From positions 372,001 to 436,000 of the forward strand of contig JBCBBH010000001.1 in NCBI GenBank assembly GCA_038531945.1: DNA of 64,000 bases. Direction: 5' to 3'. Under the pieces are notes generated by a model. It did not search any database. It had not been told where the DNA came from and saw only the letters and a list, made by a program, of their open reading frames with translations. Source of the DNA: CALBPI01 sp038531945 (GTDB lineage: Bacteria; Pseudomonadota; Gammaproteobacteria; Steroidobacterales; Woeseiaceae). Of this stretch, positions 52,678 through 61,219 are shown one piece after another (the first letter of the stretch is position 1; every line of letters starts with the position of its first letter). A program made the position numbers and the translations under genes.

Positions 52678-54435
52678 TCACTGGACCACGGCAAACGTGG
52701 AGCTTGTCGCTACAAGATAAAGGGCGGTTTGTGCACGCTTGCGTAAATCAGCGTCCGTCTGGCCGGAGCGCAATGGCATCGCGTTGATGATGGCGGCGAA
52801 CTCATCGAAGTCTTGCTGCGGCAACCGTCCGCCGGTCAACACGTTGTCGACGTATGTGACGAGCGCATCTCCATCATCTGCCAATGCGACAAACGGTGCA
52901 TAGTTCGGCTCGAACGCGTTCGTGCCGCCATTCGGCGTCCGGTTGAAGATGTAATCGCCGACAAAGTTGATGTAACCAATGCTCGAAGCGCCATTGACGA
53001 TTTGTAGTTCCGGCGCAGTCAGTCCGCGCTCGCCGGACTCCGTGTTAGGCGCGACATAGCCCGGACGATAGAAATTAAACACCGACGGCGGACGGAACGG
53101 GTGCTGACCCAGACTCGTGCCTGTGTCGCCCGAGTCGCGAAGGCGGTTTTCGGCCGCCACGTTGATGTTTTCCGTTTCCATCGCACGAATCAGATGCACG
53201 AAACGCAGCACAGGTTCGCGTAACTTGCCATCGACTGCGTCCGAGAACATCAACTCGTCCAACAGCACCGCGGCAAGCGTCGCTTGCATGTCGCCGCGAT
53301 TGCCTGTGCCGAAGGCCACACCATTGTCAGCAGTGAAACTGCCGGTAACAAACGCAGTCGCAACACGCTCGACGTACGCCGGCGGTGGGCTGCTCATCGT
53401 GAACCGTTGAATCAACTGACGCGCGATAAAGGGCGGCACGTTGTCGTGCGCGAAAATACCGTCGAGCGCAAGATCGATCGATGTCGGACCGTCGGTGTTT
53501 TCTGGAATGAAAACACCGAGAAAATCCTTTGACTCCGGTGAATGGCGGTTGGCGAAATGCACCATCGGCACGGACCATAGCTGCCACTCCGGATTCTGCG
53601 AACGGTCGACGTTCATTCCGGTAAACACTCGCGACAGATTCACGATGTCATCGTTATCAAACGTCTCAACGGTCTGGCCGTTGCGCAGCTCGGGTGTGCC
53701 GTCCATGTTGAGTTCGATCAGTCCGATCGTGAACAGCTGCAAAATTTCGCGAGCGTAGTTTTCATCCGGCAGGCGGCCCGTATTGGGGTTCGCGCGTTGG
53801 CTGCCCCGATAGGTCAGGTAGTCTCCCATCGACGGGTTGTACGTGATGTCGTCCAGCAAATCGCGATAGTTACCGAACGCATTCAGATACAGCGCGTCCA
53901 TGTAGGCCGCGTGCTGATGTGACCGATTAAGGTTGAATTCGCCAACCACGACAATTTGGGAGAGGGCAAACAACGCGCGCTGGCGCAATTGGTCGTCCCC
54001 GCTGATCGCCGCTTCCCAGAACATATCCGAGTGCACAGGCCGGGTCGCACGGGCATTGAACGGCTCGTTGAGTCGTTGCGTGATCAACGGAATGACTCGA
54101 TCGAGGTAGCTCGTGGCCGGCTTCGCAAATTCTGCGGCCAGCCAATCCGCCGCATCCTGGCCCACGAGTGCCGCGATTTCGGTTGGCGTACCACCAAATG
54201 TAGCGGTGCTCAAAAATCGCTGCGCTTCTGCTTCGTCTTCGATCAGCGAAAAAGAGACCGTCGGCGGGGGATTCGGTGTGGGCGGCGGATTCGGCGCGGG
54301 GGGCGGGTTGCCGACCGGTGGCGGTGCGATCGTTCCGTCATCGGTACCACCGCCGCCGCATGCGGCCAGGACGGCAACCAGGAACGCGCAAAAGACCGCA
54401 CGGGTCGACCGTGCTGCGAATTGAACCTCGACCAT
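52678..54435 (-). CDS. DUF1800 family lipoprotein
   Basis: A 585-residue exported protein. After the lipobox (LAAC, Cys at residue 26) come a Gly run and a repeated Pro-Asn-Pro linker (residues about 38-58), then the DUF1800 body starting EAQRFLSTATFGGTPTEI and including NYAREILQLFTIG, GNRGDMQATLAAVL and PFRPPSVFNFYRPGY. The activity is unknown; these proteins are usually encoded with a DUF1501 partner, as here (11 bp downstream). Two CRP-like palindromes lie about 100-150 bp upstream. Confidence 0.92.
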   Translation of the reverse strand: MVEVQFAARSTRAVFCAFLVAVLAACGGGGTDDGTIAPPPVGNPPPAPNPPPTPNPPPTVSFSLIEDEAEAQRFLSTATFGGTPTEIAALVGQDAADWLAAEFAKPATSYLDRVIPLITQRLNEPFNARATRPVHSDMFWEAAISGDDQLRQRALFALSQIVVVGEFNLNRSHQHAAYMDALYLNAFGNYRDLLDDITYNPSMGDYLTYRGSQRANPNTGRLPDENYAREILQLFTIGLIELNMDGTPELRNGQTVETFDNDDIVNLSRVFTGMNVDRSQNPEWQLWSVPMVHFANRHSPESKDFLGVFIPENTDGPTSIDLALDGIFAHDNVPPFIARQLIQRFTMSSPPPAYVERVATAFVTGSFTADNGVAFGTGNRGDMQATLAAVLLDELMFSDAVDGKLREPVLRFVHLIRAMETENINVAAENRLRDSGDTGTSLGQHPFRPPSVFNFYRPGYVAPNTESGERGLTAPELQIVNGASSIGYINFVGDYIFNRTPNGGTNAFEPNYAPFVALADDGDALVTYVDNVLTGGRLPQQDFDEFAAIINAMPLRSGQTDADLRKRAQTALYLVATSSTFAVVQ

Positions 54436-54536
54436 CGCCGCCTCTCCTCATCGGCTGTGATTCGGCTCGCACGCTAGCGACTTTTGACAGAGAGATCGAC
54501 CGGTCGTCGCCCATTCCCGACATTTTCGGATGGAAG

Positions 54537-54552
54537 TGTGACGCGTGTCACA
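54537..54552. promoter_or_regulatory. CRP-family-like operator
   Basis: TGTGA-CGCGTG-TCACA has exactly the TGTGA-N6-TCACA form of CRP/Vfr-type sites. It is about 100 bp upstream of the DUF1800 start. The regulator is not encoded in the window. Confidence 0.5.
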
Positions 54553-54560
54553 AAAGGTTA

Positions 54561-54582
54561 TGTGACTTAATACGATGTCACA
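54561..54582. promoter_or_regulatory. Second TGTGAC...GTCACA palindrome
   Basis: The same half-sites as the neighbouring operator, TGTGAC and GTCACA, separated here by ten bases (TGTGA-N12-TCACA). The wider spacing does not fit a single CRP dimer, so it may be a variant or two half-sites. Confidence 0.35.
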
Positions 54583-54598
54583 TCCCTGTTTACCGCGA

Positions 54599-55228
54599 TC
54601 ACCGATCGGCCTCTGCGGTTGCAGACAGGGCGACACAAAGGACACGCGATGCTCCCGCAGCGTGAAGCGCCGCTCTGGCGGCCATCATCGTCGCACCGGT
54701 TGTCATCACATCATCGATTAACAGAATCTGTCGACCTCGTACATCACGTGCGGCAACGAAGGCGCCCCTCTGATTCTTCAACCGCTGCGATTGTGCTAAT
54801 CCAACCTGTGGTGGCGTACGCCGAATCTTGCTCAACCAAGTGCGCCTCACTCGAGCCCCAACTCGTGCCGCCGCAAAGCGCGCGAGAAAGTCGCATTGGT
54901 TAAACCCGCGCTGGTATCGCTTCCACGGATGCAGGGGCATAGGGCAAACATCGCTGACGCACGCATCGATCTGGTCGACAAGATTCCCGACGGCCAGCTC
55001 AAGTATCGGCAACGATGTGACATTTGCGTTGTATTTTAAGCTGGCAATTAGCCAATCGATCGGCGCTTCATATCGGAACGGATCCACGACCAGCGGCGGG
55101 CGTGCCACTATTCTCGAAAATTGCTGCCAGCACCGGGTGCAAACCGGATATGGCTCAAACGCGCGGCAGAGCATGCAATAATTTCTGATAAGTAACCGTC
55201 GATACCAAGGCAGCGAACCCATCGACAT
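54599..55228 (-). CDS. comF: ComF/GntX family phosphoribosyltransferase-like protein
   Basis: A 209-residue protein with an N-terminal zinc-ribbon (CMLCRAFEPYPVCTRCW) and a type I PRTase fold with the PRPP motif ILLIDDVMTTGAT, plus the ComF phrase RYQRGFNQCDFLAR. ComF/GntX proteins act in DNA uptake in competent bacteria; type IV pili are encoded at 29-34 kb, so natural transformation is possible but unproved. It diverges from the BioC-like gene across 69 bp. Confidence 0.92.
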   Translation of the reverse strand: MSMGSLPWYRRLLIRNYCMLCRAFEPYPVCTRCWQQFSRIVARPPLVVDPFRYEAPIDWLIASLKYNANVTSLPILELAVGNLVDQIDACVSDVCPMPLHPWKRYQRGFNQCDFLARFAAARVGARVRRTWLSKIRRTPPQVGLAQSQRLKNQRGAFVAARDVRGRQILLIDDVMTTGATMMAARAALHAAGASRVLCVALSATAEADR

Positions 55229-55297
55229 ACCATTCCACGAACCCTGGAAACGCGCGATGCGCGTTTCTCCGGTAAACAGCTACTTTCGACCAACCGA

Positions 55298-56164
55298 ATG
55301 ACCTCCCAACCAAAGAACGCCAGGACCGAAAATGATCCAGCGGTGCAACGACGTCTCGCCCGAAGCGGATTGGGTGTTGTGTCGAGGCACTGCGCAGAAG
55401 AGTTGATTAGCCGGCTGGACATGCTCGCAGTGACGCCAAGCCAGGTAGCGTGTCTTGGCTGGGACCCTGTGGTGATCGATGCACTTCGTTCACGCTGGCC
55501 GAAATCGTCGCTGACAGTCGTCGAAAGCAACCCAGAGCTGGCCCGGCATGCACGAAAATCGGCGCGCAGAGCGCTGCGCAGGCCCGTATTCGAAGTTGAA
55601 GCAACACCGCTCGATCATCTGCCTGAGCGCGAGCCGAAGTTCGACTTTGCGGTCGCCAACCTGACGCTCGCACGTTCCGCCACACCCGACGCAGCGCTGG
55701 CCGCGATCGCGCGCAGCCTCGCACCGTCAGCAGGTTTGGTTATCTCGCATCCCGGGCCCGACACGTTGCGTGAATTGCGCGACGCCTGGGCCAACGACAG
55801 TCATGTCCATACAGCGTCGTTCGCGGATATGCATGACCTTGGCAGTGCGTTTGCTCGGCACGGGTTTACAGAAAGCGTACTGAACGTCGAACGCCTTACC
55901 TTTGAATACCGCACCCTCGATCGCCTCTGGCAGGACCTGACCGATCAGGGTGCGCGCAACAGCGAACCCGGACGTCGGCCAACGCTCACGGGGACCAACC
56001 GATTTCGACAAATGTGTAGCAGGCTAAAAAATGCTGAAGGTGGCGTTTCAATCACCGTCGAATTGATCTACGCCCAGACATGGCGTGCCAATTCGGTCAG
56101 CGCCGACCGTAACCTGCCGCAGAACGAAGTGCGGATTGACCTAGACCAACTCACGCGCCGCTGA
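55298..56164 (+). CDS. BioC-like SAM-dependent methyltransferase with altered motif I
   Basis: A 288-residue protein. Its C-terminal two thirds follow BioC (malonyl-ACP O-methyltransferase): FDFAVANLTLA, GLVISHPGPDTLRELRDAW, SFADMHDLGSAFARHGF, LWQDLTDQGARN and TLTGTNRFRQM. The SAM-binding motif I, normally GxGxG, reads VACLGWDPVVIDAL, and the acidic residue after strand 2 is a glutamate (VVESN). It may therefore bind SAM differently or not at all. BioC in front of a divergent comF gene is an arrangement I recall from related bacteria, but no other biotin gene is here. Confidence 0.82.
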   Translation: MTSQPKNARTENDPAVQRRLARSGLGVVSRHCAEELISRLDMLAVTPSQVACLGWDPVVIDALRSRWPKSSLTVVESNPELARHARKSARRALRRPVFEVEATPLDHLPEREPKFDFAVANLTLARSATPDAALAAIARSLAPSAGLVISHPGPDTLRELRDAWANDSHVHTASFADMHDLGSAFARHGFTESVLNVERLTFEYRTLDRLWQDLTDQGARNSEPGRRPTLTGTNRFRQMCSRLKNAEGGVSITVELIYAQTWRANSVSADRNLPQNEVRIDLDQLTRR

Positions 56165-56207
56165 AGGCGTTTGGACTTCGCGACCACGCTTCGATAGCGT
56201 TAGACAC

Positions 56208-56678
56208 ATGAGCGAGTTGAAGCCGCACCGTTTCGAACTGACTGCGAACTGCGCGTTGACCGAAAACCAGGCGATCGCATTTTTCTGTGTGATCGCCGGG
56301 GTCAGCCTGACGATCGCGGTCGGTTGTGCGTTTCTTGGCTACTGGCCGATCCTGCCGTTCGCAGGGCTGGAGCTTGCACTGTTTGGATGGGCCCTGCGCA
56401 CCACGTGGAGACGCGCGCAGCAGCGCGAGTTCATCGTGATCGATGCGGAGCACATCGAGTTGCAACGCACCGATTTCGAGGGCAACACAAAGGATCGGGT
56501 TCAGATTCCACGATCCTGGACACAGGTTCGGCTAATTGCGGACCGACGACGACCGGGGGAACAGCGCCTCGCGTTCGGCCGCGAAGGCCGCTGGGTACCA
56601 TTTGGCGACTTCCTCGTCGAAGCAGAAAAGAGGACATTACTGAGACGCCTGCGTCAGGTACTGTCTGAACAGGTTTAG
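56208..56678 (+). CDS. DUF2244 family membrane protein
   Basis: A 156-residue protein with two membrane helices (residues about 22-42 and 46-66) followed by a cytoplasmic beta domain, the DUF2244 layout. The function is unknown; members are often encoded just before cytochrome c oxidase genes, as here (coxB 170 bp downstream). A small hairpin (56693-56709) follows the stop but lacks a close U run. Confidence 0.88.
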   Translation: MSELKPHRFELTANCALTENQAIAFFCVIAGVSLTIAVGCAFLGYWPILPFAGLELALFGWALRTTWRRAQQREFIVIDAEHIELQRTDFEGNTKDRVQIPRSWTQVRLIADRRRPGEQRLAFGREGRWVPFGDFLVEAEKRTLLRRLRQVLSEQV

Positions 56679-56848
56679 TCCAGCAAAAACCCGCGCCAAA
56701 GCGTGGCGCAAGTCTCCTTTTCGAGCGCCACTGCAGGTACAATAGAAAGCGGGATAGCTGCTGGTGCATGCCTCGAGATTCTCCTCGGTGAATCAACGAG
56801 GTTAGGTGCATTCCAGCACTAATACATCACCTGAATCAGGATCGACTG

Positions 56849-57670
56849 ATGAATATGCACAGATTTTGGCTGGCTGCAGTCATGCTGCTAGCGCCGGCGG
56901 GTTCGGCACTGGCCGATTGGGAACTCAACATGCGCGAGGGCGTGACTGAAATCAGTCGCGACATCCACGGGCTGCACATGCTGATCTTCTGGGTGTGCTG
57001 CGTGATCGCGCTCTTTGTGTTTGGCTGGATGATTCTGGCGCTGGTCTTGCATCGCAAATCTCGCGGCGTCGAGGCAGCACAGTTCTCACACAGCACCAAG
57101 GCCGAGATCGTCTGGACTCTGATTCCTGTCTTGATATTGATCGCCATGGCAGTCCCGGCGACGCAGACCATGCTGAAGATCGAGGACGACCGGAACCCGG
57201 ACATCACCATCAAGGCGACCGGCTATCAGTGGAAGTGGGAATACGAATACCTCGATGAGGGCGTCAGTTTCTATTCGAACCTCGCGCGCACCAGCAATGA
57301 CGCTCGCCGCCTGAACTCAGGTATTGATCCCGCCAGCGTCGAGAATTATCTCCTGGAAGTCGACAACCACGTCATCGTGCCGGTCAACAAGAAGGTCCGC
57401 GTACTGATCACATCAAACGACGTACTGCACGCTTGGTGGATGCCCGATTTCGGCATCAAGAAGGACGCGATTCCCGGCTACATCAATCAGGTCTGGTTCC
57501 GCGCAGAGGAGCCAGGTATCTACCGCGGCCAGTGCGCCGAGCTTTGCGGCCAGGATCATGGCTTTATGCCGATCGTCGTAGAAGTGCTTGCGCAAGATGA
57601 ATTCAACGCGCGTATGGCCGCAATGCAGGCCGAGCAAGGTATCGACACCACCAAACTCGCGGCCAATTAA
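56849..57670 (+). CDS. coxB: Cytochrome c oxidase subunit II (aa3 type)
   Basis: A 273-residue CuA-bearing subunit. It has a signal peptide (cleavage after ALA near residue 22), two membrane helices, and a periplasmic cupredoxin domain with the CuA ligands GQCAELCGQDHGFM and the upstream histidine in DVLHAWWMPDFG. There is no fused cytochrome c domain, so it accepts electrons from a soluble or membrane cytochrome, possibly the c4 protein at 3.7 kb. AGGA seven bases upstream supports ATG 56849. First gene of the cox operon. Confidence 0.97.
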   Translation: MNMHRFWLAAVMLLAPAGSALADWELNMREGVTEISRDIHGLHMLIFWVCCVIALFVFGWMILALVLHRKSRGVEAAQFSHSTKAEIVWTLIPVLILIAMAVPATQTMLKIEDDRNPDITIKATGYQWKWEYEYLDEGVSFYSNLARTSNDARRLNSGIDPASVENYLLEVDNHVIVPVNKKVRVLITSNDVLHAWWMPDFGIKKDAIPGYINQVWFRAEEPGIYRGQCAELCGQDHGFMPIVVEVLAQDEFNARMAAMQAEQGIDTTKLAAN

Positions 57671-57728
57671 GACCGCACAAGATATCAAACACTAAAGAAA
57701 GAACCAGACAGTTCCGGGAGCCACCAAG

Positions 57729-59315
57729 ATGAGCACCGCCACAGAACATCACGCTGACCACCATGACGACCACGGGCCGGAGCTGACCGGCATCAAACGC
57801 TGGCTGTTCACGACCAACCACAAAGACATCGGCTCGATGTATCTTATCTTCAGCCTGATCATGCTGTTTGTCGGCGGTCTGATGGCGCTGGTGATCCGCA
57901 CAGAACTCGGCCAACCGGGCATGCAGTTTGTCTCACCGGATTTCTACAATCAGATGGTGACCATGCACGCGTTGATCATGATCTTCGGTGCGGTCATGCC
58001 AGCCTTCGTCGGGCTTGCGAACTGGATGATCCCGTTGATGGTGGGGGCGCCGGACATGGCGCTGCCACGCATGAACAACTGGTCCTTCTGGATTCTGCCG
58101 GCGGCGTTCACGATCCTGCTTGGCACCTTGTTTGTGCCTGGCGGCGCACCAGCGGGTGGCTGGACGATGTACCCGCCGTTGGTTTTGCAAACCGGTGATG
58201 CGTTCCCGATGTTGATCTTCTCTGTTCACCTGATGGGCATCTCGTCGATCATGGGCGCAATCAACATCATCGTCACGATCATGAACATGCGTGCGCCGGG
58301 CATGACGCTCCTGAAGATGCCGCTGTTCGTGTGGACCTGGCTGATCACCGCCTACCTGCTCATTGCGGTGATGCCGGTGCTGGCAGGCGCTGTAACGATG
58401 CTGCTCACCGATCAGTTCTTCGGCACGAGCTTCTTCCGTGCCGCCGGTGGCGGTGACCCGGTCATGTTCCAGCACATCTTCTGGTTCTTCGGGCACCCAG
58501 AGGTGTACATCATGATTTTGCCGGCATTCGGCATTATTTCGGAGATCATTCCAACGTTCTCGCGCAAACCGCTGTTTGGTTATGACTCGATGGTGTACGC
58601 AACGGCGAGTATTGCCTTCCTGTCATTCATCGTCTGGGCGCACCACATGTTCACAGCAGGGATGCCGCTAACCGGTCAGCTGTTCTTCATGTTTACGACG
58701 ATGCTGATCGCCGTGCCCACCGGGGTAAAAGTTTTCAACTGGACCGCCACGATGTGGAAAGGGGCGATGACCTTTGAGACGCCGATGCTGTTCTCGGTCG
58801 CGTTCCTGTTCCTGTTCACGATCGGTGGGTTCTCCGGTCTGATGCTCGCCATCGTGCCGGCAGACTTCCAATATCATGACTCGTACTTCGTTGTAGCGCA
58901 CTTCCACTACGTGCTGGTGCCGGGCGCGATCTTTGCGATCATCGCAGGCGTGTACTACTGGCTGCCGAAATGGACCGGCCACATGCACAACGAGAGGCTC
59001 GGTCAGGTTCACTTCTGGCTGACCACGATTTTCGTCAACCTGACGTTCTTCCCGATGCACTTCCTTGGGCTGGCGGGAATGCCGCGTCGTATACCGGATT
59101 ACGCCGTGCAGTTTGCAGACTTCAACTTTATCGCGACTGTTGGCGCGTTCGGCTTCGGCTTGTCGCAGCTGCTATTCGTTTACATCATCGTCGCGTGTGT
59201 GCGCGGCGGCAAAAAGGCAACTGCCGAAGTTTGGGACAATCCCAGGGGCCTGGAGTGGACCGTGCCCTCGCCGGCGCCGCATCACACCTTCGATGAAGCG
59301 CCTGTCGTCAAATAA
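57729..59315 (+). CDS. coxA: Cytochrome c oxidase subunit I (aa3 type)
   Basis: A 528-residue catalytic subunit with about twelve helices. It shows the CuB/Tyr helix with GHPEVYIMILP (His, the class A1 glutamate and crosslinked Tyr), WAHHMFTAG (CuB histidines) and VAHFHYVL (haem a3 and haem a ligands). The N-terminus is rich in His and Asp. It reduces oxygen and pumps protons. It follows coxB by 58 bp. Confidence 0.98.
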   Translation: MSTATEHHADHHDDHGPELTGIKRWLFTTNHKDIGSMYLIFSLIMLFVGGLMALVIRTELGQPGMQFVSPDFYNQMVTMHALIMIFGAVMPAFVGLANWMIPLMVGAPDMALPRMNNWSFWILPAAFTILLGTLFVPGGAPAGGWTMYPPLVLQTGDAFPMLIFSVHLMGISSIMGAINIIVTIMNMRAPGMTLLKMPLFVWTWLITAYLLIAVMPVLAGAVTMLLTDQFFGTSFFRAAGGGDPVMFQHIFWFFGHPEVYIMILPAFGIISEIIPTFSRKPLFGYDSMVYATASIAFLSFIVWAHHMFTAGMPLTGQLFFMFTTMLIAVPTGVKVFNWTATMWKGAMTFETPMLFSVAFLFLFTIGGFSGLMLAIVPADFQYHDSYFVVAHFHYVLVPGAIFAIIAGVYYWLPKWTGHMHNERLGQVHFWLTTIFVNLTFFPMHFLGLAGMPRRIPDYAVQFADFNFIATVGAFGFGLSQLLFVYIIVACVRGGKKATAEVWDNPRGLEWTVPSPAPHHTFDEAPVVK

Positions 59316-59327
59316 TCGAGACCGTAG

Positions 59328-59450
59328 GTGAACGATCCGCAGGCTCAAAAGCAGGTAAAACGCAACGCGCTGATTCTCGGCGCGATTGCGATTGCCGTAT
59401 TTTTCGCCTTCATTGGTGTGACTGTATTGCGCGGCGGCGTCGCGAGTTAA
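59328..59450 (+). CDS. Small single-helix cytochrome oxidase assembly protein
   Basis: A 40-residue reading frame from GTG 59328 to TAA 59450. It starts with a polar Lys/Arg-containing segment (NDPQAQKQVKRN) and continues as one membrane helix (ALILGAIAIAVFFAFIGVTV). Small proteins of this size and shape occur between coxA and ctaG in many Beta- and Gammaproteobacteria and are annotated as small oxidase assembly proteins. It lies 12 bp after coxA and 4 bp before ctaG, filling the gap exactly. Confidence 0.75.
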   Translation: MNDPQAQKQVKRNALILGAIAIAVFFAFIGVTVLRGGVAS

Positions 59451-59454
59451 CGTC

Positions 59455-59976
59455 ATGGAAGACCGCTGGCTGCCACTGAAGCTGACTGCGATGGCCGTTG
59501 CAGGTTTTGGTTTCGCTTTTTCGCTGGTGCCGTTGTACGACGCGTTTTGCGACCTCACCGGGTTCGGTGGCCGCACCAACGAGACGCCGGTCGCCCTGAT
59601 TGAGTCCGCAGGGGACGAGCGGACGATCACGATCGAATTCATGACCACTGTCAATCAGTACGCGCCGTATTCGTTCGAATCAGAAGTACGCTCGATGGAG
59701 GTCGTGCCCGGGAAGGTCTACGATGCAAATTTTGTCGCCAGCAACCTCTCGCAAAGCGATCGCGTTGCGCAGGCAATACCGAGCGTCTACCCGAATAAGG
59801 CAGCCTCTTATCTGAAGAAAACCGAGTGTTTCTGCTTCAATAATCAGCCGTTTCAGGCTGGTGAACGCAAAGATATGCCGGTTCGATTCATGATTGATCG
59901 GGACATTCCCGACTACATCGATACGATTACGCTGGCATATACCTTCTTTAATATAGAAAATACTGTGGCGCGCTAG
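59455..59976 (+). CDS. ctaG: Cytochrome c oxidase copper-delivery protein CtaG (Cox11)
   Basis: A 173-residue protein that inserts CuB into subunit I. It has one N-terminal membrane helix, the LYDAFCDLTGFGG phrase and the copper-binding CFCF motif (TECFCFNNQPF), followed by the conserved MPVRFMID. It starts 4 bp after the small oxidase protein gene and is followed by coxC. Confidence 0.96.
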   Translation: MEDRWLPLKLTAMAVAGFGFAFSLVPLYDAFCDLTGFGGRTNETPVALIESAGDERTITIEFMTTVNQYAPYSFESEVRSMEVVPGKVYDANFVASNLSQSDRVAQAIPSVYPNKAASYLKKTECFCFNNQPFQAGERKDMPVRFMIDRDIPDYIDTITLAYTFFNIENTVAR

Positions 59977-60030
59977 GCGCACGCACTGGGACAACTTCGC
60001 TACCGCGAAGGCACAACGGGACAAGCCCTC

Positions 60031-60897
60031 ATGGCACACACCAACGACAAATATTACGTACCGCACGGCAGTCACTGGCCGATCGTCGGCTCTATTGGCC
60101 TGTTTATTATGATGATCGGCGTCTCCGGTTGGCTGAACGGCGGCAGCGTCGGCCCATGGATGTTCGCGGTTGGGGTCGCGGTCATCATCGGGATGATCGT
60201 CGGCTGGTTCGGCAACGTCATCGACGAAAGTGAACGCGGCATTTACTCGACACAGGTCGACAAGTCCTTCCGCATGGGGATGAGCTGGTTCATCTTCTCC
60301 GAAGTGATGTTCTTCGCCGCGTTTTTTGGCGCACTCTTCTACACACGCAACATGGCGCTACCGTTTCTTGAAGGCGGCAGTAACAACTTCTTTACCGGTC
60401 TGCTGTTGTGGCCTGGTTTCGAGGCGATGTGGCCGAGCAACGGCCCGGCAGAGGTCGGCGGCACTTTTGAGCCGATGGGGCCGCTCGGGTTACCACTGAT
60501 CAACACCGTCATCCTGTTGACCAGCAGCGTCACCATCACGGTCGCGCATCACGCGATCGTCAATATGCACCGCAACACGGTCGCGATTTTCCTCGGCCTT
60601 ACGTGGTTGCTCGGCGCCATTTTCGTGTATTTGCAAGCGGTGGAGTATATCCACGCCTATCACGAACTCGATCTCACGCTGGAGAGTGGTATCTACGGGT
60701 CGACGTTCTTCATGTTGACCGGTTTCCACGGCCTGCATGTAACACTCGGCGCGTTGATGCTGTTTGTGGTCTGGATCCGCGTGCTACGCGGTCATTTTAC
60801 GGGCAGCAATCACTTCGCGTTCGAAGCGTCGGCCTGGTACTGGCACTTTGTCGACGTCGTGTGGCTCGGCTTGTATATTTTTGTTTACTGGTTTTAG
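60031..60897 (+). CDS. coxC: Cytochrome c oxidase subunit III
   Basis: A 288-residue subunit with seven helices. Family features are YYVPHGSHWPIVGS at the N-terminus, SEVMFFAAFFGALF, a long mid-protein loop, FMLTGFHGLHVTLGA and WYWHFVDVVWLGLY. It stabilises proton uptake by subunit I. It is the last gene before the cox terminator. Confidence 0.97.
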   Translation: MAHTNDKYYVPHGSHWPIVGSIGLFIMMIGVSGWLNGGSVGPWMFAVGVAVIIGMIVGWFGNVIDESERGIYSTQVDKSFRMGMSWFIFSEVMFFAAFFGALFYTRNMALPFLEGGSNNFFTGLLLWPGFEAMWPSNGPAEVGGTFEPMGPLGLPLINTVILLTSSVTITVAHHAIVNMHRNTVAIFLGLTWLLGAIFVYLQAVEYIHAYHELDLTLESGIYGSTFFMLTGFHGLHVTLGALMLFVVWIRVLRGHFTGSNHFAFEASAWYWHFVDVVWLGLYIFVYWF

Positions 60898-60928
60898 TTG
60901 AACGGTATCAACAGCCAAGCGATATCAG

Positions 60929-60956
60929 AAAGGGCGCCATGCGGCGCCCTTTTTCT
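60929..60956 (+). terminator. Rho-independent terminator of the cox operon
   Basis: A stem of AAAGGGCGCC and GGCGCCCTTT (60929-60938 with 60943-60952, ATGC loop) runs into a T-rich tail (TTTTTCTT). It lies 32 bp after coxC on the plus strand. Confidence 0.88.
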
Positions 60957-60985
60957 TGTTCGACGGTTTTAATAACGCTGGTAGA

Positions 60986-61183
60986 TCAGAGCTCGCCTGG
61001 CGTAATCCAGCCCATGAAACCTGCGAGCACAAGACCACCGAACAGGAGTACGCTCAAGCTAATACGCCACGTCAACGCACGCAGTAGACGCCGCGAATCC
61101 ATCTGGTCGCGCGTGAGATAATAGAGTCCGGAACCCAGAGACACGATAATGGCGGCAAGCACCAGCAAAACGATAATTCGCAT
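60986..61183 (-). CDS. DUF2909 twin-transmembrane small protein
   Basis: A 65-residue protein with two hydrophobic helices (residues about 4-24 and 40-60) joined by a charged loop (LTRDQMDSRRLLRALTWR), typical of the DUF2909 family found beside cox genes. The frame is open further upstream, but ATG 61183 gives the family length; longer versions would run antisense to SURF1. It diverges from SURF1 across 36 bp. Function unknown, probably oxidase assembly. Confidence 0.85.
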   Translation of the reverse strand: MRIIVLLVLAAIIVSLGSGLYYLTRDQMDSRRLLRALTWRISLSVLLFGGLVLAGFMGWITPGEL

Positions 61184-61219
61184 GAGAACCCATATCCGAT
61201 GTGAGACGGAGATTATAAC

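Noticed and set aside
51161..52720. A 519-codon open frame on the plus strand opposite the DUF1501 gene.
   Set aside because: It lies antisense to a gene with clear Tat signal and DUF1501 motifs, and its translation is Arg/Gln/His-rich with no domain pattern.
56693..56709. Hairpin after the DUF2244 gene as a terminator.
   Set aside because: The stem is only 6 bp and the T run begins several bases later; it may equally be part of the coxB leader.
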